A DNA stretch of 64,000 nucleotides from Vulcanimicrobiota bacterium (GTDB taxonomy: Bacteria > Vulcanimicrobiota > Xenobia > Xenobiales > JADMJV01), in contig JAHBVR010000004.1 in the NCBI GenBank assembly GCA_019637395.1, positions 322,726 through 386,725 on the forward strand, in the 5' to 3' direction. Shown in pieces: positions 1-8,911 of the stretch (position 1 is its first letter; the number at the start of each line of letters is the position of its first letter). Made by a program: the position numbers and the translations under genes. The notes beneath the pieces were generated by a model, which was not told the DNA's origin, made no database searches, and saw only the letters and a program-made list of their open reading frames with translations.

Positions 1-670
1 AAGCATTCTGATACTCCAGATTGGTGGGTTCAATTTCGGCGGCTCGGCGATAGGCATCCACCGCCTGCGATTTCATGTCGGCGGCCAGGTAGGCTTCGCC
101 GGCCTCGTAATACATCTTGGCGTCGTTGTTGATACGGGCGCCGCGCACCAGCGTATCGGCGTATTTGTCCGACAGACCGTAACCTTTGTAGACCTCGGCC
201 ACCCGCTTGATCAGTTCCAGGTCGTTGGGACGGGCAGCCAGCAGGATTTCACCGTCGGCGGCTGCTTCTCGGGGCATCTCGTAAGCGGTGTGGAGTTCGA
301 AGAGAATCTCGCGCCACTTGAGGTTGTCCGGCTGCAGTTCGGCCAGTTTATTATAAATGGTGATAGCGTAGGCATTGTTCTTGGTCTCGGTCAGGATCTT
401 GCCGAGTTCCTCGTAAGCCTGGGCGTTGTCCGGGTCCAGTTCGATGGACCTGCGGTACTGCACGATGGCCGACTCACTGAAGCCTTTGCGGTAGAGTTCG
501 CGTCCTTCGGCCAGGGCCTTTTGCGCCTCGGTCTTGGGATCGCTGACGGTGTCGGCAGCCGCCGGAGTGGGGCTGGTCTCCGGTGCGGGATCGTCCTCGC
601 ACCAGGCCGGGGCGAACGCGCCGGTCATGCCGGTCAGTAATAGCGCCGCCAGTAATTTGCGTTTATTCAC
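1..670 (-). CDS. Secreted TPR-repeat protein, C-terminus cut by window edge
   Basis: This reading frame is open from a GTG at 668-670 to the left edge, so only the N-terminal 223 or so residues are seen. AGAGGAACT lies just before the GTG and decides the start. The protein opens with a Lys/Arg-rich stretch and a hydrophobic Leu/Ala core typical of a signal peptide, followed by an acidic Pro-rich linker. Tetratricopeptide-like helices follow from about residue 55, with signatures such as SIELDPDNAQAYEELG. It lies 19 bases downstream of the PelA-like deacetylase on the same strand, so the two are probably co-transcribed. PelB and PelE of Pel polysaccharide loci are also TPR proteins, but TPRs are too general to name it. 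Confidence 0.8.
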   Translation of the reverse strand, partial: MNKRKLLAALLLTGMTGAFAPAWCEDDPAPETSPTPAAADTVSDPKTEAQKALAEGRELYRKGFSESAIVQYRRSIELDPDNAQAYEELGKILTETKNNAYAITIYNKLAELQPDNLKWREILFELHTAYEMPREAAADGEILLAARPNDLELIKRVAEVYKGYGLSDKYADTLVRGARINNDAKMYYEAGEAYLAADMKSQAVDAYRRAAEIEPTNLEYQNA

Positions 671-689
671 AGTTCCTCTACTCTACCTT

Positions 690-3600
690 CTACTGTTTGT
701 TGATTTTAACCGAATAGGTTCCTTCATAATTGGCCAGCGTGCCCTCCCAAGAGAGGCGGCCGGCCGCGTCGCTGCGCACGGTCTTGTCGGATTGACCCTG
801 CAGGCTTACTTTGTAAGTGGCGTTCTTGTCGCAGCCCAGCAAGGAGAACGAAGCCGGGCCGGTCCCCTTGAAGGTGAAAGTGATGGCCGGGCCCGAGACT
901 TTCCAACCGTTCATGTAGTGGGAGGCCCGCTCCAGGTAGGGACGGTTGTTGGCCGGGTTGGCGGCCAGTGCGATGCGGTGCAGTTGGCTGTCGTCCAGGT
1001 GCACGTAGAGGCGGTTGCCGGCCGTGTTGTAGCCGAGCACACCGCTTGACTTGTTCAGGTCGGGACGCTGGGTTGCCTCGTCAAAGCGAATGGTGCGCAT
1101 GGCTCCGGCATTGCTGACCACGATGTTGCCCTGGGCGTCGCGGCCCAGGCGCGTGACGATCATATCGCGCACGATATCCACGTAATTGGAAGCGAACAAA
1201 TAAGCCGGCTTGTGGGCGATAACCCAGTCCATGGCGATTTTCAAGCCGCTGATTCCCAATTCACGCTCCGCCAGGTAGAAGTGATAGTAGAGGTTCATTG
1301 CCCTAAGTCGGCGAGGCTCCTCCGTATAAGTGAAATATTCTACCAGTCGCTTCATACCGTCATAATCTTTGGTCCAGGCGCCGGTGTAGTAAAAATCGCC
1401 GGCGGCACAGGTGTGAAACTGATAGCGCCCGCCGACCTGGGCGTAGAGCGGGGAAACGCCCACCAGGTAGGGGTGGATGGAATCGTAAACTGGGTCTCCT
1501 CCGTTCAGATTGGAGACACCCATGCCATCGGCGTACATCAGGGCTTCCTCGCTGGGATTGCACATACCGGTCCAGAATAAGGTACGCGTCTTCTTGCCCG
1601 GCGGACAGACCAGTTGATTGGTAAAGTCGATGGCATCACAGATCTCCAGACGATTGTCGGGAGGCAGTCGGACCAGTCTGCCTTCTTCATCGCCGGGCTT
1701 GCGCTTGAGGTCGCCCAGGCGCCAGTTGAAGGGGTGATTGACTGTGTGGCAGTCGGCTTCGACCCAGGGCAGCGCCAGGATGCGGCGAGCCGCTTCCAAT
1801 TCGCGCTTATAGGTGGCGGTCGCTTTGAATTGGAGATTGTCGGTCACGAAGCTGACCGAGGTGGGAATCTGGTAGACCGAAAAGATCTCGCGATAGAGCA
1901 TCTCGGCGTTGAGGCTGCCGCGGTCGATCAGCGACATGCCCTGCATGGCGTCCCCGTCGATGTGGGTGAAGAAGATGCGGCTGCCGTTCAGAGTGGTCAC
2001 GTCGCAACGAGGTAAATCGTTGGTTTGGAAGGCCTCGGCGAAAAAGCGGAAGGCGTCGATGCGCAGTTCCGGCAGCTCCACCTCGTCGGCCACGGCCGGG
2101 CCGTTGCGGTTGGGGTCGGCTGATTCCACGCGCATGGGCATGGCGGGGGGGACGTAGAGCAGAAACTCACCGGCCACGATGCCACCATAGGGGGTGATGG
2201 TGATGGCGTCGCAGATCTGCCCCTCGGGATCTTTGACTTTGAGGTAGACCTTGTTGGCCGGATGGGAGGAAAGATAGACCGGCCAGCCTTTTTTCAGGTC
2301 TTTGTCCTCCAAATTGATGGGGTGCTCACCCTTGCACATGGCCGGGTCCATGAATTCGATGGAGGGCGGACCGGTACTGACCAGATTGGCGCGATTGATA
2401 CGAATGCCGCTGACGGGGGAAGCGGCTCGCCAGTCGATTCCCAGCGCCTTGAAGGTGGGACCGGGGTCGACCTGGGTGGTTAAATTCTTGTCCTGGTAGG
2501 CACCGTAGTCGCCTAAGATGACCAGTTTGCGGCCGGCTTCGATTTGACTTTTGAGCCAGCCGCCGTAAGCCTGGGCGTTGGGCACCGAGGCGCCCAAGAA
2601 CCAGGTAATAATGCCACGATACGGCTCCATCTCGGCGGGGGAGGGGAGCCCGTCTTCGATGGCCCGATAGTCGACCACCAGCCCCAGATGGTTCATAAAC
2701 GTCTCGACGTTGTCGTGGATTCGGTTCTTCTCGCTGCTCTCTTTCTGGTCGCGTTGGTAGAAAGCGAGCACGCGGCGTTTGATCTCTGTGGTTCCAGCCG
2801 GCAGAGCGGCTACGCCGGGCAAAGTCGACGCTCCCGTCACCTGCTTGGGAGTGGTGGGAGTTACCTTTAAGGTCGTGGCCACCGGTAACTTGGCAGGCTT
2901 ATAAGTCAGGCAATCGGCCAGGAAGCGTTTCATATCGACGTGCCAGCGGTAGTCGCCTTTGCCGTTCATGTCGCGGAACAGGTAGCTCTCCAGGGCCAGG
3001 CCGCCGTAGGGAGTGCGGACCACGATGGCGCTTTCCGAATTCTTGGCATCGCTGCGGCTCAGCACCAGGTACGGCTTGTTTTCCGGACTGACCGACTGAA
3101 TCCAGTAGTAATGATTGATATACTGAGGCTCGAGGAAGGGGATGACCTGGGGGTCGCGGCTGGCCACTTTGATCAAAGCCGGGTCTTTGGTCCACATGGC
3201 CTTGAATTCCAGGCCGAACGGATAGAGGAAGCTGTTGTATTCGTTCGGCAAGAGCCAGCGCTCGGTGGGCGGGTTGGACTGCTTGTCGAGTTCCTGGAAG
3301 GCGCCCAGGTTGCCGATCACCACTACTTTGCGGCCGGCGATGATTTGCTGGGAGAGCCAGTCGCAGTAGGCGTGGGCGTTCTCCATGGAAGCGGTCTGGT
3401 ACCAACTGATGACGCCCGAATATTTGCCCATGCTGGCCGGAGCGGGCAAACCCTTGAGAATATCGTAGCTCTCGTAGGTATAGCCGAGTTCTTTGAGGAC
3501 GGGAGCGAGGAAGCGGGCTACGAAATTCGTCTTGTCGTCGTAGCCCTCGCTGCTCTTGTAGAGAGCCAGAATATGTCCGCCGCCGCTGATGCGATCCTGG

Positions 3601-4310
3601 GCCGGCGCGGCCAGCGCTTGCGAGAGCAGCTTGGAGCGGTCGACCAGCCATTTGATCTTCTTGCCCTCCATCTGATAGGCATAGGTTTCGCCCACCATGC
3701 AGCCCTTGGGAGTGACGGCCACCAGAGCGCTCTCGCTTTTTTCCAAATCCTTGCGGCTGACGGTCAGCCAGGGATCGTTGTCGGGATTGGAAGAGCGGAA
3801 GAGCAGATAGTAGCTGAGTGGCCTGGGCGGCGTGGCCTTACTGCCGCCCACCACTTGAAGTTGCCTGGTGTCGCCGCTGTAGGCGGCCCCGTATTCCAAT
3901 CCGAAGGGCAGAAAGAACTCGTTGAGGGTGTCATTATCCAACCAGGTCTTCTGATCGGCCGTGAAAGCGCCGAAATTGCCGAAGACGATGACCTTGCGTC
4001 CCGAAACCACCTGGTTGCGCATCCAGCGCACATAGGCGGTGGGATCTTTGTAGACGGCGGTGCGATGCCAGCTGCACACTCCCTGATAGTCGGCCATGGC
4101 CGAGTCGTCCGGCAGGCCTTTGTCGCAATCCAGATAGGTCAGCTTCCAGCCTTGCTGGACCAGAATGGGCTCCAGGTGCCACTTCACCTCATAGTCGTTG
4201 GGGTTGATCTTCTCCGACGACTTATAGAGAACCAGCATCTTGCGAGCCGGGGCAGCCGGCGCCTGGAGGCTGACCAGCAGCAGGCAGAACAGAAGAACGA
4301 GCTTTCGCAC
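690..4310 (-). CDS. Large secreted protein: three repeated Rossmann-like modules plus PelA/CE18-like polysaccharide deacetylase domain
   Basis: The 1206-residue protein has a signal peptide (MRKLVLLFCLLLVSLQAPAA). Three diverged copies of a module of about 230 residues follow, starting near residues 22, 245 and 510. Each has an LxLYKSSE/LAFYQR-type opening, a GLPxxxxMxxYxG segment and a GRKxVxxGxxGA segment. A deacetylase-like domain begins near residue 775. It has HIDGD (H783, D785, D787) and HTVNH (H855, H859), matching the Asp and HxxxH metal ligands of PelA-type CE18 deacetylases. The C-terminus looks like a beta-sandwich. P. aeruginosa PelA fuses a hydrolase to the deacetylase; here a GH114-type hydrolase is a separate gene at 6369-7223. 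Likely role is deacetylation of an exported amino-sugar polymer. Metal motifs are seen; substrate is inferred. Confidence 0.7.
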   Translation of the reverse strand: MRKLVLLFCLLLVSLQAPAAPARKMLVLYKSSEKINPNDYEVKWHLEPILVQQGWKLTYLDCDKGLPDDSAMADYQGVCSWHRTAVYKDPTAYVRWMRNQVVSGRKVIVFGNFGAFTADQKTWLDNDTLNEFFLPFGLEYGAAYSGDTRQLQVVGGSKATPPRPLSYYLLFRSSNPDNDPWLTVSRKDLEKSESALVAVTPKGCMVGETYAYQMEGKKIKWLVDRSKLLSQALAAPAQDRISGGGHILALYKSSEGYDDKTNFVARFLAPVLKELGYTYESYDILKGLPAPASMGKYSGVISWYQTASMENAHAYCDWLSQQIIAGRKVVVIGNLGAFQELDKQSNPPTERWLLPNEYNSFLYPFGLEFKAMWTKDPALIKVASRDPQVIPFLEPQYINHYYWIQSVSPENKPYLVLSRSDAKNSESAIVVRTPYGGLALESYLFRDMNGKGDYRWHVDMKRFLADCLTYKPAKLPVATTLKVTPTTPKQVTGASTLPGVAALPAGTTEIKRRVLAFYQRDQKESSEKNRIHDNVETFMNHLGLVVDYRAIEDGLPSPAEMEPYRGIITWFLGASVPNAQAYGGWLKSQIEAGRKLVILGDYGAYQDKNLTTQVDPGPTFKALGIDWRAASPVSGIRINRANLVSTGPPSIEFMDPAMCKGEHPINLEDKDLKKGWPVYLSSHPANKVYLKVKDPEGQICDAITITPYGGIVAGEFLLYVPPAMPMRVESADPNRNGPAVADEVELPELRIDAFRFFAEAFQTNDLPRCDVTTLNGSRIFFTHIDGDAMQGMSLIDRGSLNAEMLYREIFSVYQIPTSVSFVTDNLQFKATATYKRELEAARRILALPWVEADCHTVNHPFNWRLGDLKRKPGDEEGRLVRLPPDNRLEICDAIDFTNQLVCPPGKKTRTLFWTGMCNPSEEALMYADGMGVSNLNGGDPVYDSIHPYLVGVSPLYAQVGGRYQFHTCAAGDFYYTGAWTKDYDGMKRLVEYFTYTEEPRRLRAMNLYYHFYLAERELGISGLKIAMDWVIAHKPAYLFASNYVDIVRDMIVTRLGRDAQGNIVVSNAGAMRTIRFDEATQRPDLNKSSGVLGYNTAGNRLYVHLDDSQLHRIALAANPANNRPYLERASHYMNGWKVSGPAITFTFKGTGPASFSLLGCDKNATYKVSLQGQSDKTVRSDAAGRLSWEGTLANYEGTYSVKINKQ

Positions 4311-4388
4311 CCGTCCATGATCGGCAAAGTGAATGCAAATCCTTCATGCCGCCGGGATCCGAGAGAGAAGTCGCGAAATTGAGTCAGG

Positions 4389-4690
4389 ATGAACGACCAC
4401 CAACGCATTGATGACTTTACTTTGGCAATGATGGGCGAAATTGTGCGCCGCATTGATGCTGACCCCGCCCGCGCGGGGTTGGAAGTTGGCCTTGGAAACG
4501 GCTCGCCGCTGGCATTAGCAGAGCCCCAATCCTTGCACGGAAGAGTGGCTGGAAATTTTGCAATAGCCCTGGGAACAGTTGCGACTCTGCCTGCTCGACG
4601 ACGGGGACGAGGGGCAGAGACTTCGTTCCAGCGCTCCCTTCTGCGGAATCCTCAATCCGAGAGAACGATTAGGGCTGTTCTTGACTGTGT
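4389..4690 (+). pseudogene. Broken antitoxin-like gene of a DUF6036-type nucleotidyltransferase module
   Basis: The first 28 or so codons (MNDHQRIDDFTLAMMGEIVRRI) read well in one frame and resemble the N-terminus of small antitoxin-like partners of nucleotidyltransferase toxins. The homologous continuation lies in another frame (EEWLEIL, then DEGQRLRSSAPFCGILNPRER) and is interrupted by in-frame TAG codons at 4516-4518 and 4564-4566. At least one frameshift and two nonsense codons are therefore needed to join the pieces. The last recognisable antitoxin residues run straight into toxin-like sequence, so a deletion probably fused the two genes. Family assignment comes from memory of the conserved motif string and is moderate. 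Confidence 0.55.
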
Positions 4691-5044
4691 CTCGTGAAGC
4701 TGACCTGTACCCCAGAGACGCCCCTCAGAAAGCGGACTTGATTACCGGATCCATCGGCGAATTTTCACGGTGTGTCGCCTGGAACCGCTGTGCTTCCAGC
4801 TGGTTGGCAAGAGCGGCTGGTGCCTCTCAGTAGTGAGAATACGAACGGTGTTGTAGGCCTGTGCTTGAGTTTGGCGGACATCGCGATCAGTAGGCTGGTG
4901 GCTGGCCGAAAAAAGGACCTGGACTACGTTTCTGCCCTGATTGCCCACCGGTTGGTGACGACTGGGGATTTGGAACTGCTGGCCGAGACGCTGGAGCCCG
5001 AACCCCGGGCGCTGGTGGAGATGCGTTTGAAATTGGTCGAATAA
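4691..5044 (+). pseudogene. Remnant of a DUF6036-type nucleotidyltransferase (toxin-like) gene
   Basis: The central and C-terminal parts of the family survive in two frames. EADLYPRDAPQKADLITGSI (from about 4698) is in one; SPGTAVLPAGWQERLVPLSS and ISRLVAGRKKDLDYVSAL (from 4772) are in the other. The N-terminal nucleotidyltransferase core is missing and a frameshift lies between about 4755 and 4775. The 4772-5044 stretch alone could be read as a 90-residue ORF, but it starts in the middle of the domain, so it is treated as a decayed gene. It ends 15 bases before the next gene. Confidence 0.55.
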
Positions 5045-5059
5045 GGGGGGAAGCCCCGA

Positions 5060-6364
5060 GTGGTACGCGAACCGGCGGCCATGAAAACGCGCGTTCTAGG
5101 TCTTTTACTGGCCCTCTCTGTGGGAGCTTTCGGCGAGGATTATCAACGAACGGTCGACCGCATGACCAGGGATCTCAAGGTTCATCCTAAGGCCTGGCAG
5201 AGCTATCGCGGCCGGGCCCAGGCCTACCTGGGTTTGAGTAAGCCCAACGAGGCGCTGACCGATCTGACCATGGCCCTTGCTCTGCATCCCCGTCACGCTC
5301 AGATGCTGGCGGAGCGTTCCCAGGTTTTCTCCAAGCTGGGGGAACACGGCAAAGCTCTGGCGGATATCGACGCGGCCGTGGCCCTCGAGCCCAAGAACCC
5401 GGCCCACTACGTGCAACGCGCCTACGTCTACAATGACCTGCGCAAGAACCGCCAGGCCATCGAAGACGCCAACCGGGCGCTGGCCCTCGAGCCCATGCAG
5501 GCCCTGGCTTACGCCGCTCGCAGCGTTGCTTCCAGCGAACTGCGAGATTTCGCCAATGCGCTCAACGACGCCAATCGCGCCATCGAATTGAAGCCCGACC
5601 TGGCCACTGCTTATTACGTGCGGGCTCACTGCTTCACTCTCAACGGCGACTACGCCAACTCCGAGAAAGACTTGAACAAAGCCATCTCGCTGGACCCCAA
5701 CAACGTTTTTCTCTGGGTGGAGCGCGGTTATCTCTATGAAATGACCGAGCGCTGGAGCCAGGCTCGCGACGATTACAGCCGGGCCATCGAGTTGGACCCC
5801 TCCCGAGGGTTGACCTATACCTCGCGGGGCGGAGTTTTTCTGCACCTGGAGACCTGGGATAAAGCTCTGGACGACTACAATCAGGCGATTGAACTGTTGC
5901 CGCTCGAGCCGCGCGCCTGGATGGGCCGCGGTTTCGCCTATAACGGACTAAAAGATTACGTTAAGGCCATCGCTGATTTTACCCGGGCGATTTCTCTCGA
6001 TCCCACTCTGGCCGAGCCCTATTACGGCCGGGGAGTGGTCCAGCACGGCGCCCAGCACTATGAGCTGGCTCTGATCGACCTGAACAAGGCCATTGAACTC
6101 AATGGGGAGTACCTCTTCGCTTTCATGGAGCGGGCCGCCGTTTATGAAGCCCTTCAGAAATACGAACAGGCCCTGGCTGACTACACCAGCGCTCTGAAAA
6201 TCAGTCCACGCTATGCTCAGGGTTATTTGGACCGCGGCTACGTCTACCTGACGATGGGCCACCAGGAGCAGGCCGTGGCCGACATGCGTCAGGCGCTGGA
6301 TCTTTCGCCTAACACAGCCTTTAAAGAAACGGTCATACGGGCACTGCGCGAAGCCCAGGAGTAG
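5060..6364 (+). CDS. Exported tetratricopeptide-repeat protein
   Basis: The protein has 434 residues from the GTG at 5060, or 427 from the ATG at 5081. The ATG gives a cleaner signal peptide (MKTRVLGLLLALSVGAFG), but the purine-rich AAGGGGGG lies at a better distance from the GTG. After the signal the protein is almost entirely TPR units of 34 residues, about eleven to twelve copies, with the usual W/L-G-Y-A-F-A-P pattern (for example YFVRAHCF-type turns and AIELDP, AISLDP caps). It is a scaffold or periplasmic adaptor with no catalytic domain. It converges on the GH114-type lipoprotein gene with 4 bases between stops. Confidence 0.85.
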   Translation: MVREPAAMKTRVLGLLLALSVGAFGEDYQRTVDRMTRDLKVHPKAWQSYRGRAQAYLGLSKPNEALTDLTMALALHPRHAQMLAERSQVFSKLGEHGKALADIDAAVALEPKNPAHYVQRAYVYNDLRKNRQAIEDANRALALEPMQALAYAARSVASSELRDFANALNDANRAIELKPDLATAYYVRAHCFTLNGDYANSEKDLNKAISLDPNNVFLWVERGYLYEMTERWSQARDDYSRAIELDPSRGLTYTSRGGVFLHLETWDKALDDYNQAIELLPLEPRAWMGRGFAYNGLKDYVKAIADFTRAISLDPTLAEPYYGRGVVQHGAQHYELALIDLNKAIELNGEYLFAFMERAAVYEALQKYEQALADYTSALKISPRYAQGYLDRGYVYLTMGHQEQAVADMRQALDLSPNTAFKETVIRALREAQE

Positions 6365-6368
6365 ACTC

Positions 6369-7223
6369 CTATTCTTGAGGAGGGATGCTGTCCAGGCCGC
6401 GAGCACCGATAAACTCCAGGTAGCCGCTCTGGCGAGCGCGCTCGTAGGCGGCCCGCTTTTGGGCCGGGTCCTGGGTGTAGTCGATGCTCAGCACCAGCTT
6501 GTGAGCATCGACCAGTTTGCGCAAGCGCGCCTGGCAGTCGCGGGTGAACGGGGATGGAGTGACTTTGCCGTCGCCGTTCAGACCGAAGAAGATCTCTTCT
6601 TTGGCTACTCCCGTGATGGCGGTCAGCAATTTGGGATCGTCCAGCAGGCCGTCGCCGCCATTGAGTACGAGGGCGAGGTGGCGGTATTCCCGGTTGATTT
6701 CCAAGACCAAATCGATCATCGCCTGTTTGGCCCGGGGATGGTCTTTTTGCCAGTATTCCCAGCCGTCGACCACATCCAGGAACAGCCCATCAAAGCCCTG
6801 GGCCTGGATTTGCCGGGCATTGTCGGTGACGATCCTGCGCCAGGCCGGGTCCCAGTAGCGAACTTTGTAGTTTCCACGCCACTCGGGGTTGGTGGGCCCC
6901 AGCCAGGCGGGTTGACCCGGCTTCCAGCTTTTTTGCCAGTAGGACCGGTAGTTTTCTGCCTCGCCCACGCTTAAGTAGGCTAGCAACAGGCGGCCGCCGC
7001 TTCTCAGTCCAGCTATCTCCTGAGCGGTGTAGGGATTGCTGCCTTCGCGAGTCGGATCCATGATGAACAGATCGACCGCGGGGACCGCCTTCAAATCGAG
7101 GTTTTGCAACTGGCAGGCGAAGCTCTTGACCGCTTGAAACCGGTCCGGCGGGGGAGCCTGCGCGCAACCCGCCAGCAAGCACGCCAGAATTAGCTTACCC
7201 GAGTTCAAAACTGGTGACGCCAT
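6369..7223 (-). CDS. Lipoprotein, GH114 / endo-alpha-1,4-polygalactosaminidase-like TIM barrel
   Basis: The 284-residue protein has a lipoprotein signal (lipobox LLAGC near residue 19). The barrel shows the hallmark strings of the GH114/TM1410 family: LLAYLSVGEAENYRSYW, NYKVRYWDPAW and FDGLFLDVVDGWEYW, with acidic residues at the expected strand ends. Known members hydrolyse alpha-1,4-linked galactosamine polymers, and the related PelA hydrolase cleaves Pel. Length fits a stand-alone barrel. The start overlaps the GNAT gene by 29 bases, suggesting coupling. Together with the PelA-like deacetylase 2 kb away, it suggests an amino-sugar exopolysaccharide pathway. Substrate is inferred. Confidence 0.8.
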   Translation of the reverse strand: MASPVLNSGKLILACLLAGCAQAPPPDRFQAVKSFACQLQNLDLKAVPAVDLFIMDPTREGSNPYTAQEIAGLRSGGRLLLAYLSVGEAENYRSYWQKSWKPGQPAWLGPTNPEWRGNYKVRYWDPAWRRIVTDNARQIQAQGFDGLFLDVVDGWEYWQKDHPRAKQAMIDLVLEINREYRHLALVLNGGDGLLDDPKLLTAITGVAKEEIFFGLNGDGKVTPSPFTRDCQARLRKLVDAHKLVLSIDYTQDPAQKRAAYERARQSGYLEFIGARGLDSIPPQE

Positions 7224-8031
7224 AGAGCCAGTCCAGACGGTGTTGGCGCACCGGCCTGGTGTACATGCGGGCGCACTCGAAGCTGACGGTGAAACCGGCG
7301 CCTGCGAACAAGTCCTGGGCGGCCGCGTTGGGTTCCGGGGCGTCCACGAAGACCGGCGTGTCGGAGGCCAGGCCGGTACAGCAGGCGTGCATCAATTCCC
7401 GTGCCTGCTCGGCCGTCCTGGCAATGAGCGGGCCGATTTTCCAACCGCTTTGGCAGGGGCGCGCCACCGCCAGTCCATCCACGCTGCCGTGACTGGCCAG
7501 GCCCCAGGAGCGGGTGTCGGGTTGCGCCAGCCAGGTTTTTACGTAATGGGGCCGGTCGGCGGGAGAAACGGCGCAATCCAGGCGGATCAATTCGTCCTGG
7601 TCCAGTTGATGCAGCGGCACGACTTGCGGGCTCTTGCCGGTGAATTGACCGGCGTGGCCGGCCCAGCGCAGGCTGCGATGGGCCAATTGAAAACCGGACC
7701 TGGCGTAGTTGGCTTGCTGAGCCACCACCCCGTCCAGGCCCAGGCACTTGCCTTCATGAGCCTGCACTACGTGCCGCCAGAGCTGCCAGCCGTAGCCTTT
7801 GCCACGTTCTTCGGGAACGACGATGTAGAGGCCGATGAAAGCGAAATCATCATTCCACTGGACGGCTGAGAGACTGGCCACGGGTCGGTCGCCGAGTTGG
7901 CCCAGCCAGAAGCCGCCCGGGTCGATTTGAAAGAAAGTGGCGGCGTCATTTTGGCCGGGGTTCCACCCCTCGAGGCCCGCCCATTCCAAAGCTCGAGCCA
8001 CGCCCGGCTGCTGACAGCGCAAGAATTGCAT
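7195..8031 (-). CDS. GNAT-family N-acetyltransferase with two-domain architecture
   Basis: The 278-residue protein carries a clear acetyl-CoA binding motif A (VVPEERGKGYGWQLWRHVV, about residues 78-96) following the beta4 strand AFIGLYIV. The C-terminal half (about 150-270) looks like a second, degenerate GNAT-type domain ending in FAGAGFTVSFECARMYT, an arrangement seen in YitI-like and DUF1248-containing acetyltransferases. The substrate cannot be deduced. It is followed by the GH114-type lipoprotein, overlapping its start, and preceded by the RMD1-like gene with 4 bases between, so the three probably form one operon. Confidence 0.85.
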   Translation of the reverse strand: MQFLRCQQPGVARALEWAGLEGWNPGQNDAATFFQIDPGGFWLGQLGDRPVASLSAVQWNDDFAFIGLYIVVPEERGKGYGWQLWRHVVQAHEGKCLGLDGVVAQQANYARSGFQLAHRSLRWAGHAGQFTGKSPQVVPLHQLDQDELIRLDCAVSPADRPHYVKTWLAQPDTRSWGLASHGSVDGLAVARPCQSGWKIGPLIARTAEQARELMHACCTGLASDTPVFVDAPEPNAAAQDLFAGAGFTVSFECARMYTRPVRQHRLDWLYGVTSFELG

Positions 8032-8035
8032 AAGT

Positions 8036-8848
8036 TTACCTCCCGTGTCCGATAAAGGCGAGAACGACTTCCACCGCGATCAGCAAGACCACCACGATTT
8101 CCAGAACGTGGGTCTGGCGCGTATTGCTCAGGTCGACCAGCACTTCCACGCTTTCGTGGATCAGGCGCAGTTTGTGTTCCAGGGTTCGGTAGCGGCTGGT
8201 CAACTCAAAATTGGCTTTGTGCTCCTGAAAAATGGTATCCAGCGCGGGGTCTTCCCAGACGATATCCGGGGAGTCGAGAATGGCCAGGTTGCTCACGATT
8301 TGGCGGCGAGTGGCCAGCCCGGTGCCGAGGAAGGCCATCATTTCTTTGACCGTGCCGCGCCAGGTACCGCCGGAGGCGATGGCGTCGGTAAAGGCGGCGG
8401 CCCGGTCCAGCAAGCCTTCGACTTGCTTTTCGAAGTGTTCCAGAGTCGTCGATTGAGCCAGAACCAGGCTGAGCAGGCGCAGCTTCTGCTGGTTCACTTC
8501 CTGCAGCACGACCCGGTCAAAGTGGACCTTCTCTTTGGCCTCGGGAGCGATCATCACATTCACGTCATCGCTGAGTCGCTCGGTCGCGCCGTCCACGTAG
8601 GTGGCCAGATCCTGAGTGAAGACCTCGGCCTTGGGGGTATCCACGTCGATGAATACGACTGAACCAAAAGCGAACAAATAGACCCAGCCTTCTCCCAGGG
8701 TCAGGCATAGGTCCGACTTGGCTTTATCCACGATGCGGTCGACAAAAGCCCGGGCCGCATCTTCCAGACGGATGCGGCGCCCCAGGTGATGTGAAATCAT
8801 CAGCATTTGTCGAGTAACTACCTCAGGCACCTGGTTAAGATAGGACAT
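8036..8848 (-). CDS. RMD1/YagE (DUF155) family protein
   Basis: The 270-residue start is set at the ATG at 8848 (MSYLNQVPEVVTRQM). A longer frame upstream overlaps the divergent msrB gene and has no family-like sequence. The body matches the DUF155/RMD1 pattern: a central LFAFGSVVFIDVD strand segment, DRVVLQEVNQQKLRLLSLVLAQS, an LEHFEKQVEGLLDRAAAF helix and a C-terminal transmembrane helix (about residues 245-265, LEIVVVLLIAVEVVLAFIG). The yeast relative is mitochondrial and involved in translation or cation homeostasis; bacterial function is unknown. It heads a leftward operon with the GNAT and GH114-type genes. Confidence 0.8.
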   Translation of the reverse strand: MSYLNQVPEVVTRQMLMISHHLGRRIRLEDAARAFVDRIVDKAKSDLCLTLGEGWVYLFAFGSVVFIDVDTPKAEVFTQDLATYVDGATERLSDDVNVMIAPEAKEKVHFDRVVLQEVNQQKLRLLSLVLAQSTTLEHFEKQVEGLLDRAAAFTDAIASGGTWRGTVKEMMAFLGTGLATRRQIVSNLAILDSPDIVWEDPALDTIFQEHKANFELTSRYRTLEHKLRLIHESVEVLVDLSNTRQTHVLEIVVVLLIAVEVVLAFIGHGR

Positions 8849-8911
8849 CGGTACCACATAACCCTTTGCTGAGGGAGAGGTCGGTCTGGCCCCTTGCAGA
8901 AAGCTTTCCAG

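Noticed and set aside
2940-4382. Long plus-strand frame of 480 codons opposite the PelA-like gene
   Set aside because: It is an antisense shadow of a clearly coding gene with signal peptide and metal motifs; it has no domain features of its own.
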